In this document: one piece after another, positions 1-5,663 of the stretch
Layout: every line of letters begins with the position of its first letter
Numbering within the stretch: position 1 is the first letter of the stretch
The notes under the pieces: model-generated
Told to the model about the DNA's origin: nothing
Database searches by the model: none
What the model saw: only the letters and a program-made list of their open reading frames with translations
Made by a program: the position numbers and the translations under genes
Assembly: GCA_017527365.1 (NCBI GenBank)
Contig: JAFXQD010000031.1
Location: forward strand, 1 to 34,363
Direction of reading: 5' to 3'
Length of the DNA: 34,363 bases
DNA from: Oscillibacter sp.
GTDB taxonomy: Bacteria > Bacillota > Clostridia > Oscillospirales > Oscillospiraceae

Positions 1-222
1 AATCGCGCCCAAGAGCAGGTAGACAAGGACGCCGTAAAATCCGCGCCGCCCGCCGAGGCACATCAGCGCGGCGAACACGCCGAAAGTCTGCATAGTGAAC
101 GGGACGAACGGTTTTGGGAGCGGCACGGACGCCCACGCGCACACGGCGATGAGCACGGCGGACAGCGCGATATAGGCCATATCCAAGGCGCGGAAACGCG
201 GCGCGGCGGTCGATTCAGTCAT
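1..222 (-). CDS. bioY: Biotin ECF transporter S component BioY (partial, N-terminal part)
   Basis: The 3' end lies outside the window; only the first 74 codons are seen. BioY is the membrane substrate-binding component of the energy-coupling-factor biotin transporter and works with an EcfA/EcfT energising module. The visible protein starts MTESTAAP and quickly enters a hydrophobic segment. It contains the family-typical VPLPKPFVPFTMQTFGVF stretch followed by LVYLLLGA, which is the characteristic early BioY pattern. The ATG at 220-222 is preceded on the minus strand by a GGAAAGGAAG ribosome site. Its promoter overlaps a near-perfect BirA operator, and a BirA with a DNA-binding domain is encoded at the other end of the window. 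Both support a biotin role. Identification is by recognition of the family pattern, without a database search. Confidence 0.87.
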   Translation of the reverse strand, partial: MTESTAAPRFRALDMAYIALSAVLIAVCAWASVPLPKPFVPFTMQTFGVFAALMCLGGRRGFYGVLVYLLLGAI

Positions 223-260
223 AGGGGATACTTCCTTTCCGAAAGGGATTGTTGCGGGAC

Positions 261-315
261 ATTATAGCGCGTCCGGGGGAGATTGTCAACCGTTATTTTT
301 GAAAAGGTTGACAAT
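261..315 (-). promoter_or_regulatory. bioY promoter with BirA operator
   Basis: Seen directly: on the minus strand TTGACA (284-289), a 17-base spacer and TATAAT (261-266), a consensus sigma-A promoter. A perfect 10-base inverted repeat, ATTGTCAACC (282-291) and GGTTGACAAT (306-315), is separated by 14 bases and covers the -35 box. This matches the known BirA operator architecture (TTGTNAACC, about 14-16 bases, GGTTNACAA). Biotinyl-AMP-loaded BirA would block polymerase and repress biotin uptake. Confidence 0.88.
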
Positions 316-324
316 AACGCCGAT

Positions 325-357
325 AAAAAAGCCTCCCGGAATCGCTTCCGGGAGACG
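325..357 (-). terminator. Rho-independent terminator of the 3D-domain gene
   Basis: A strong stem (CTCCCGGAA pairing with TTCCGGGAG, loop about 4 bases) is followed on the minus strand by a run of six Ts. It lies just downstream of the stop codon at 373 and ends before the bioY promoter. Confidence 0.85.
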
Positions 358-372
358 CCGCAGGTTTTTTTG

Positions 373-1476
373 TCACTCAAGGATATACACCGTGCAGGAG
401 CGGCGCCCGAACTGTTGCATTCCTTTGTAGCTCTCAAAGTACAGGTCGATGACGTTGCCGAACACGCCCGTGTCTTCCGCCACGGAGTAGCCGTACTCGT
501 AGCCGCCGCTGGCGACGATATACATCTTGGTGCCCAGCTTAATCACGCGCCTGTCGACCGCCACGACGCCCTTGTGGACTTTCGTCCCGCTCGCCGTGAT
601 GGTGCCCACTTTCGGCTCGTCCTTGTTGTACGCCGTCGCGGTCATGTTCTTGATGGCCTTGAACTTCACCGTGCGCCCGGACTTGAACACCAGCGTTCCG
701 CCGCCGTTGCCGTTCTTGACAACGTCCACCAGTTTGTCCATGGGAAGGCTGGAATTGTTGGCGGGGGTCTTAACGACGGGCTCCGGGTCGGGTTCGGGGA
801 CGGGCTTTTCCTCCGGGGCGGGGGCGGGCTCCGGCTCCACGCCGTATTCCACAATGCGGCTCACCGCGTTGTTGGTGGCTTCCTCGACCAGTTGCCGCGA
901 AAGCATTTCGCCGCCCGACCACGTGACTTCATAAACGCAAGTCCGCTCGCCGTCCTTGCCCTCCTGCACGACCTGCTCCGTGCCGACGGGAATCTTGTCG
1001 CTGGGCACGCGGACGGTCTCGCGGGGCGCCGCCGTGGTTTCGCGGTCGTAATAGGTCAAATCCTCGCTGATGACGATTTCCACGTTGTTCTCGTCCTTGA
1101 CGTGCACGGCAATCATTTCAAGCGGGGACATTTCGACGCGCATTCTGTCCAACAGCGCGGACACGCGCTCTTCTTTGGACACCGCGGTAAGAACCTCGTC
1201 GCCGTGGCGGACGGTCACGTCCTGCCCTTCGGTCAGAATCACGTCGCGGCTGCTGCCCGTCTCGGTCAAATAGACCTGCTTCGACGACAGCGCGGAGACG
1301 TAAGCGTCCTCTTTTAATACGATGGCGGTATCTTCCACTCCGGTCAGGATATACAGGGCGTCCGCCCACCCGGCGGCGGACAGGGCGGAGAACAGGACGA
1401 CCAACACGGCGGAGAGCGTGACCGCCTTATGCAGCCAGCCCCAACGGCGCTGTCCTCTCTTTTTTCCGCTTTCCAT
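373..1476 (-). CDS. Membrane-anchored or secreted G5/3D-domain cell-wall protein (YabE/YocH-like)
   Basis: 367 residues. The start chosen is the ATG at 1476 (MESGKKRG), which has a GGAGG ribosome site nine bases upstream; an upstream in-frame ATG at 1521 lacks one. An N-terminal basic stretch and a hydrophobic segment (about residues 15-40) act as signal anchor. A DUF348-like region follows (about 45-170), then a G5-like segment (about 170-240), a Pro/Glu/Ala-rich linker (about 245-275), and a C-terminal 3D domain. The 3D domain has the conserved aspartates in AVDRRVIKLGT and IDLYFESY. 3D domains belong to the double-psi beta-barrel family of lytic transglycosylase-like or resuscitation-type wall enzymes, so the likely role is peptidoglycan remodelling outside the membrane. 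It is a single-gene unit with its own promoter (1557-1585) and terminator (325-357). Confidence 0.87.
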   Translation of the reverse strand: MESGKKRGQRRWGWLHKAVTLSAVLVVLFSALSAAGWADALYILTGVEDTAIVLKEDAYVSALSSKQVYLTETGSSRDVILTEGQDVTVRHGDEVLTAVSKEERVSALLDRMRVEMSPLEMIAVHVKDENNVEIVISEDLTYYDRETTAAPRETVRVPSDKIPVGTEQVVQEGKDGERTCVYEVTWSGGEMLSRQLVEEATNNAVSRIVEYGVEPEPAPAPEEKPVPEPDPEPVVKTPANNSSLPMDKLVDVVKNGNGGGTLVFKSGRTVKFKAIKNMTATAYNKDEPKVGTITASGTKVHKGVVAVDRRVIKLGTKMYIVASGGYEYGYSVAEDTGVFGNVIDLYFESYKGMQQFGRRSCTVYILE

Positions 1477-1523
1477 GCTACAACCTCCAGTCGATTTCCG
1501 GCCGCTCCCATGCGGAAACAACC

Positions 1524-1683
1524 TGTTACTTTTTGTTACCTCTTGAAGTTGCGCACAGTATAACCGAAAAGGCGGGGTTTGTCAAGCCAAAAAGCGGAAA
1601 TTCGTCCGAAAACAGGGAAATGGAAGGAAATGGGATAAGAAAAACGGAACAAAATCCGGTTAAAAAGTGACAAAAGGGTAACA
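1524..1683 (-). promoter_or_regulatory. Possible WalR-type direct-repeat sites around the 3D-gene promoter
   Basis: Two pairs of TGTTAC-like hexamers flank the promoter. TGTTAC-TTTT-TGTTAC lies at 1524-1539 on the plus strand, with a spacer of 4. TGTTAC-N5-TGTCAC lies at 1667-1683 on the minus strand, with a spacer of 5. The WalR consensus known from Bacillus is TGTWAH-N5-TGTWAH, and WalR controls the 3D-domain protein YocH. One site has the wrong spacing and the other has one mismatch, so this is tentative. Apart from the two divergent promoters, the rest of 1477-1853 shows nothing recognisable. Confidence 0.3.
1557..1585 (-). promoter_or_regulatory. Promoter of the 3D-domain gene
   Basis: Minus strand TTGACA (1580-1585), a 17-base spacer and TATACT (1557-1562). 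Transcription would start near 1550, giving a leader of about 75 bases. Confidence 0.78.
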
Positions 1684-1797
1684 TTCAAGTCAAAGTGGAA
1701 ACCAATCGGCGAATATTTCAATATTGTTACAAATGCAAAAGCCGCGCCTTCCGGACGCCCCGTTTTCCGTCGTTCGGACGGGGGCGGGCGAAAATTC

Positions 1798-1826
1798 TTG
1801 ACAACCCTCCGCCCCCGCGCTATAAT
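1798..1826 (+). promoter_or_regulatory. Promoter of the antitoxin-like gene
   Basis: Perfect consensus TTGACA (1798-1803), a 17-base spacer and TATAAT (1821-1826). The predicted start of transcription is near 1833, about 20 bases before the ATG at 1854. Confidence 0.85.
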
Positions 1827-1853
1827 TCGAGGCATGAAAGGGCGGCGAGAGCA

Positions 1854-2108
1854 ATGCAGTCGTACAGCATCCAGATTGAAAAAGGCTTGGCGGACGAGGC
1901 GCAAGCGGTCTTGCAGGGCATGGGGGGCGACATTACCAGCGCCGTCACCGCGTTCCTGCGCCGGACTGTGCGCAACGCCAAGCCCGACCCGGACTTGTAC
2001 ACGGAAGAGGAAATGGAGGAAATCCACAGGCGCGGCATGGAGGAAATCAGAGCCGGGAAGGGAATCCGCGTCAGCATGGAGACCTTGGAGAGAATGGCGG
2101 ATGAATGA
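1854..2108 (+). CDS. RelB/DinJ-family antitoxin-like protein (orphan)
   Basis: 84 residues. The N-terminal half (MQSYSIQIEKGLADEAQAVL, then MGGDITSAVTAFLRRTVR) has the ribbon-helix-helix layout of RelB/DinJ antitoxins: a short beta strand with alternating hydrophobic residues, two helices, and a T/SxAVTxFLR-type second helix. The C-terminal half is acidic and helical, where such antitoxins normally wrap their toxin. The ATG at 1854 follows the predicted transcription start by about 20 bases, and an AAAGGGCGG stretch serves as a ribosome site. No RelE/YafQ-type toxin lies downstream: a terminator follows within 50 bases of the stop and the next gene is ylxM. It is therefore an orphan antitoxin or a stand-alone regulator. 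Family assignment is by pattern only. Confidence 0.7.
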   Translation: MQSYSIQIEKGLADEAQAVLQGMGGDITSAVTAFLRRTVRNAKPDPDLYTEEEMEEIHRRGMEEIRAGKGIRVSMETLERMADE

Positions 2109-2156
2109 CGCGACGTTTTCCCCGGAGGGATGGAGCGGCTACCTAAATTTAAATAA

Positions 2157-2190
2157 GCCCCGCCAGCCTTGACAGGTTGGCGGGGTTTGC
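2157..2190 (+). terminator. Terminator downstream of the antitoxin-like gene
   Basis: An 8-base perfect stem, CCCCGCCA (2158-2165) pairing with TGGCGGGG (2178-2185), is followed by TTTGCG. The A/T-rich bases on the left side could also give some function in the other direction. Confidence 0.7.
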
Positions 2191-2217
2191 GTCGGCGGAG
2201 CGGAAGCCGTGAAAAGC

Positions 2218-2315
2218 AATTTTCCCTTACACGCCCCCTTTTCCGCAAAATTCCCCGTTTTCCCCCTTTTTATCGGCTTTCTTTACCCTTTTTCCCATTT
2301 TGTCTCTCTTCGTTC
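2218..2315. other. Polypyrimidine-rich intergenic tract
   Basis: About 100 bases between the terminator and the ylxM promoter are almost all C and T on the plus strand, in repeated TTTTCCCC-like runs, unlike the rest of the window. I see no gene or known regulatory motif here. Confidence 0.6.
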
Positions 2316-2349
2316 ATAAATTGTTTACGGATTGTAACGGGAATGCCTC

Positions 2350-2378
2350 TTGACAACCCCTTGTTTTTCATGTAAACT
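2350..2378 (+). promoter_or_regulatory. Promoter of the ylxM-ffh operon
   Basis: TTGACA (2350-2355), a 17-base spacer and TAAACT (2373-2378). It gives a leader of about 45 bases before the GTG start of ylxM. Confidence 0.65.
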
Positions 2379-2428
2379 GTAAGCGTCTTGTAAAGGCGCG
2401 AAACTTCACAGAAAAGAGGCGATTGCCA

Positions 2429-2794
2429 GTGAAAAACCAGACATACCGGATGTCCATGCTCTACGACTTCTACGGCGAACTGCTCACCCCCCGGCAGAAG
2501 GAGTTTTTCGACCTTTACTATAACGAGGACTTGTCCCTCGCCGAAATCGCCGAGAACAACGGCATTACCCGCCAAGGCGTGCGGGACGTGATTGTCCGCG
2601 CCGAGAACGCCATGCAGGAGGTCGAGGACAAGACCGGAATCGTTAAGCGCTTCCAGTCCCAGCGCCCCGCGCTGGACGAAATCCTCTCCGCGTCGGCGAA
2701 AATCAAGGAGATTAACGCCCTGCACTATTTTGACCCGCAAATCGGCGAACTCGCCGACCGCATTGCCGACGCCGTCGGGGCGCTGAAGGAGTGA
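2429..2794 (+). CDS. ylxM: YlxM/SRP-associated helix-turn-helix protein
   Basis: 121 residues. YlxM proteins are small helix-turn-helix proteins encoded just upstream of ffh in Gram-positives. In streptococci the protein associates with the signal recognition particle and modulates it. The sequence shows the family hallmark MLYDFYGELLT, followed by LSLAEIAENNGITRQGVRD, a clear helix-turn-helix (about residues 35-60). An acidic helical C-terminus follows. The start chosen is GTG at 2429, which sits nine bases after an AGAGG ribosome site and matches the usual family N-terminus; a TTG at 2423 is too close to that site. The gene is followed after 4 bases by ffh, so the two are translationally linked. 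Confidence 0.88.
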   Translation: MKNQTYRMSMLYDFYGELLTPRQKEFFDLYYNEDLSLAEIAENNGITRQGVRDVIVRAENAMQEVEDKTGIVKRFQSQRPALDEILSASAKIKEINALHYFDPQIGELADRIADAVGALKE

Positions 2795-2798
2795 GGCC

Positions 2799-4211
2799 AT
2801 GGCTTTCGAGGGATTGACCGAAAAGCTCGGCGCGGCGTTCAAGCGTCTGCGCGGCAAGGGGCGGCTGACCGAAAAGGACGTGCGCGACGCCATGCGCGAA
2901 GTGCGGCTTGCGCTGTTGGAAGCCGACGTTAGCTATAAGGTAGTCAAGGATTTCGTGGCGGCGGTCACGGAGCGCTGCGTCGGGAAGGACGTGCTGGACA
3001 GCCTGACCCCCGCCCAACAGGTCGTGAAAATTGTCAACGAGGAATTGACAAAGCTCATGGGCGGCGCGGCGGCGAAGCTGTCGACGGCGCCGAACGGTCC
3101 CACCGTCGTGATGATGGTGGGCTTGCAGGGCGCGGGCAAGACCACGACCACCGCCAAGCTCGCCGGGATGTTGCGCAAGCAGAACGGGCGGCGCCCGTTG
3201 CTGGCGGCTTGCGACGTGTACCGCCCCGCCGCCATCGAACAGTTGCGGGTTGTCGGCGGGCAGTTGGGCTTGCCCGTGTTCGACGAGGGGCAGGGCGACC
3301 CCGTGAAAATCGCCGAACACGCCTTGAAAGAGGCGAAAGACCGGGGCTATGACCTCATTCTGCTGGACACCGCCGGACGCTTGCACGTGGACGAAAAGCT
3401 CATGGACGAGTTGCGGCGGATGAAGGCGGCGGTCAAGCCGCAGGAAATCCTCCTTGTCGTGGACGCCATGACCGGGCAGGACGCCGTGAACGCCGCGACC
3501 GCGTTCGACGACGCGCTCGGCATTGACGGCGTTGTGCTCACCAAGCTGGACGGCGACGCGAGGGGCGGCGCGGCGCTGTCGATACGCGCCGCCACGGGCA
3601 AGCCCATTAAGTTTGTCGGCACGGGCGAAAAGCTCGACATGATAGAGCCCTTCCACCCCGACCGCATGGCTTCCCGCATTCTGGGCATGGGCGACATTCT
3701 GTCGCTTATCGAGAAGGCGGAAGCCGCCTACGACGAGAAGCAGGCGGCGAAATTAGAGGCGAAACTGCGCAAAAACCAGTTTACCTTGCAGGACTATTAC
3801 GAGCAGTTGCAACAAATGCGCAACATGGGCAACCTGAGCAGTTTGTTGGGAATGCTCCCCGGACAGATTGGGCGGCAGTTGCAGGGCGTCGACATAGACG
3901 AAAAGCAGTTTGTCCGCATGGAAGCCGTCATACAGTCCATGACGCCGGAGGAGCGGGAGAACCCGCAGATTCTGGGCGCAAGCCGCAAGCGGCGCATTGC
4001 CGCCGGGTGCGGGCAGGACGTGACGAACGTAAACCTGTTGTTGAAGCAGTACGAAATGCTCAAGGAGTTCACCCGGCAAATGACGGGCGGCGGGCGCAAG
4101 AAAAGCGGCAAGCCCAACAAGGGCGGCAAGGGCGGGTTCGCGCCCCCCCGCGGCGGCGGAAACCCCGGCGGCGGCATGTACGGCTTCGGGCGGAAAAAGC
4201 GCCTGAAATAA
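2799..4211 (+). CDS. ffh: Signal recognition particle protein Ffh
   Basis: 470 residues. Ffh is the SRP54-type GTPase that binds signal sequences and 4.5S/6S-like SRP RNA and delivers ribosome-nascent chains to FtsY at the membrane. An N domain (about residues 1-95) is followed by the G domain with P-loop [11 protein letters not shown] (about 108-118), [24 protein letters not shown] and [13 protein letters not shown]. The Met-rich M domain follows, with its RNA-binding [11 protein letters not shown] element near residue 395 and a Lys/Gly-rich tail. Length and motif order are normal. The ATG at 2799 has a GAGTGAGG ribosome site overlapping the ylxM stop. It is an essential housekeeping gene in the conserved ylxM-ffh-rpsP-khpA order. 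Confidence 0.97.
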   Translation: MAFEGLTEKLGAAFKRLRGKGRLTEKDVRDAMREVRLALLEADVSYKVVKDFVAAVTERCVGKDVLDSLTPAQQVVKIVNEELTKLMGGAAAKLSTAPNGPTVVMMVGLQGAGKTTTTAKLAGMLRKQNGRRPLLAACDVYRPAAIEQLRVVGGQLGLPVFDEGQGDPVKIAEHALKEAKDRGYDLILLDTAGRLHVDEKLMDELRRMKAAVKPQEILLVVDAMTGQDAVNAATAFDDALGIDGVVLTKLDGDARGGAALSIRAATGKPIKFVGTGEKLDMIEPFHPDRMASRILGMGDILSLIEKAEAAYDEKQAAKLEAKLRKNQFTLQDYYEQLQQMRNMGNLSSLLGMLPGQIGRQLQGVDIDEKQFVRMEAVIQSMTPEERENPQILGASRKRRIAAGCGQDVTNVNLLLKQYEMLKEFTRQMTGGGRKKSGKPNKGGKGGFAPPRGGGNPGGGMYGFGRKKRLK

Positions 4212-4278
4212 CCCCATAGCTATAAGCGCCCCACGCGTTTATAATAGATTATCGTTGATATTTTCGGAGGTCATTCCC

Positions 4279-4521
4279 ATGGTTAAAATCAGACTGCGCC
4301 GCATGGGCGCCAAGAAAGCCCCCTTCTACCGCGTCGTCGTCGCCGACTCCCGCTTCCCCCGCGACGGGCGCTTTATCGAGGAGCTCGGCACCTACAACCC
4401 CTGCGTGTCCCCGGCGGCGATTAAGATTGACGCCGAACGCGCCAAGGCGTGGATTAAGTCCGGCGCCCAGCCCACCGACACCGTCCGCGCCCTGCTGAAA
4501 AAAGTAGAGGTTCTGGGCTGA
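4279..4521 (+). CDS. rpsP: 30S ribosomal protein S16
   Basis: 80 residues, normal for bacterial S16. The start [20 protein letters not shown] is the family signature, followed by [19 protein letters not shown]. The ATG at 4279 follows a CGGAGGT ribosome site by eight bases; an upstream ATG at 4255 has no such site and would add a non-conserved leader. S16 is a primary binder of the 5' domain of 16S rRNA during 30S assembly. A TTTATAAT-like stretch at 4238-4245 could give a secondary promoter, but no good -35 is seen. Confidence 0.97.
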   Translation: MVKIRLRRMGAKKAPFYRVVVADSRFPRDGRFIEELGTYNPCVSPAAIKIDAERAKAWIKSGAQPTDTVRALLKKVEVLG

Positions 4522-4536
4522 TTCCGGAGGCGCGGC

Positions 4537-4767
4537 ATGAAAGAACTGCTTGCCTACATTGCCCGCAACCTCGTGGAACACCCCGACGACGTAAGCGTCA
4601 CGGAGGCGGAGCGCGACGGGGAAGTGACGCTGGAGCTCCGCGTCGCCCCCGACGACATGGGCAAAGTCATCGGGCGCCAAGGGCGCATTGCCCGCGAAAT
4701 CCGCAAGCTGGTTTACGCCTGCGGACAGCGTTCCGGCGTGCGCGTCTCCGTGGACATCGTGGACTGA
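4537..4767 (+). CDS. khpA: KH-domain RNA-binding protein KhpA (YlqC)
   Basis: 76 residues consisting of one KH domain. The nucleic-acid-binding GxxG loop is seen as GKVIGRQGR (about residues 46-54). KhpA works with the Jag/KhpB protein as a small RNA chaperone and affects cell length and division in Gram-positives. It starts 15 bases after rpsP with a CGGAGGCG ribosome site, the standard neighbour order. A strong terminator (4775-4818) closes the operon here, so rimM, trmD and rplS, which often follow in related genomes, are not adjacent. Confidence 0.93.
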   Translation: MKELLAYIARNLVEHPDDVSVTEAERDGEVTLELRVAPDDMGKVIGRQGRIAREIRKLVYACGQRSGVRVSVDIVD

Positions 4768-4774
4768 CGAATCA

Positions 4775-4818
4775 AGAAAGCCCTGTCCGCCGCGCACGGG
4801 AAAGGGCTTTCTCCCTTT
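4775..4818 (+). terminator. Terminator of the ylxM-ffh-rpsP-khpA operon
   Basis: A 10-base perfect stem, AGAAAGCCCT (4775-4784) pairing with AGGGCTTTCT (4803-4812), is followed by CCCTTTTC. Confidence 0.85.
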
Positions 4819-4839
4819 TCAGAGCAAAGGAGGCGCCCC

Positions 4840-5604
4840 ATGGCGGTCTACGTGACGGGCGACACGCACGGCGACTTCTCCCGCTTTCGGGAGGACGCGT
4901 TCCCCGGACAGGCGGGCATGTCGAAAGACGATTACATGATAATCTGCGGCGACTTCGGCGGCGTCTGGGACGGCTCCCCGGAAGAAGAGGCGCTTTTGGA
5001 CTGGCTCGACGCCCGCCCCTTTTCTACGCTGTTCGTATCGGGCAACCACGAAAATTTTGCGCGCCTCGCGGCGTATCCGGTTGAGGAGTGGCGCGGCGGG
5101 CTGACAAGCGCCGTCCGCCCGTCCGTGCGGCTGTTGCGGCGCGGGCAGATTTTCGACTTGGACGGCAAACGCTTCTTCACGATGGGCGGCGCAAGCAGCC
5201 GGGACATCCCGATTTTAGAACGCGCCGACCCGCTGTTTTCCGTGCGGCGCAAGTGGCACGAGTACCGGAAAAACGTCTACTGGATACGCGGCGAAACGTG
5301 GTGGCCGGAGGAGTTGCCCAACGACGCCGAATACGCCGCCGCCCGCGATACGCTTGACCGCGCCGCTTGGCGCGTGGATTACGTCGTGACGCACTGCGCC
5401 CCGACTTCCGTACAAAGCCTGTTCGACCTGACGGAAGCGCAGGCGCAGGGCTCCTATCTGCCCAACCGCCTGACCGATTTTTTGCAGGAAGTCGCCGACA
5501 AGTGCGCGTTCGACTGCTGGTTCTTCGGGCACTATCACGGCAACTACGCCGTGCAAAACCGCTACATTCTGCTCTATGACAACATCGTAAAATTAGAGAC
5601 GTGA
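4840..5604 (+). CDS. Calcineurin-like metallophosphoesterase
   Basis: 254 residues. All five metal-binding blocks of the calcineurin-like phosphoesterase fold are present in order: GDTHGD near residue 7, CGDFGG near 36, GNHEN near 67, THCAP near 184 and GHYHGNY near 230. Such enzymes hydrolyse phosphomonoesters or phosphodiesters with two metal ions; the substrate cannot be read from the sequence. There is no signal peptide, so it is cytoplasmic. The ATG at 4840 has an AAAGGAGGCG ribosome site. It is a single gene between two terminators. Transcription may come from an unrecognised promoter in the gap or from read-through. Confidence 0.9.
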   Translation: MAVYVTGDTHGDFSRFREDAFPGQAGMSKDDYMIICGDFGGVWDGSPEEEALLDWLDARPFSTLFVSGNHENFARLAAYPVEEWRGGLTSAVRPSVRLLRRGQIFDLDGKRFFTMGGASSRDIPILERADPLFSVRRKWHEYRKNVYWIRGETWWPEELPNDAEYAAARDTLDRAAWRVDYVVTHCAPTSVQSLFDLTEAQAQGSYLPNRLTDFLQEVADKCAFDCWFFGHYHGNYAVQNRYILLYDNIVKLET

Positions 5605-5611
5605 CGCGCAA

Positions 5612-5645
5612 GAAGCCCTTCCCCGTGCGGGGAAGGGCTTTTCAA
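5612..5645. terminator. Bidirectional terminator between the phosphoesterase gene and pheT
   Basis: A perfect stem, AAGCCCTTCCCC pairing with GGGGAAGGGCTT around a GTGC loop, ends with TTTTC on the plus strand and CTTCTTG on the minus strand. It sits between the convergent stop codons. Confidence 0.8.
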
Positions 5646-5663
5646 GTTTCCGCGACGCCGCTT

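Noticed and set aside
1536..2027. Open frame on the minus strand opposite the antitoxin-like gene
   Set aside because: No ribosome site, Arg/Phe-rich translation without family features, and it spans the plus-strand promoter and gene.
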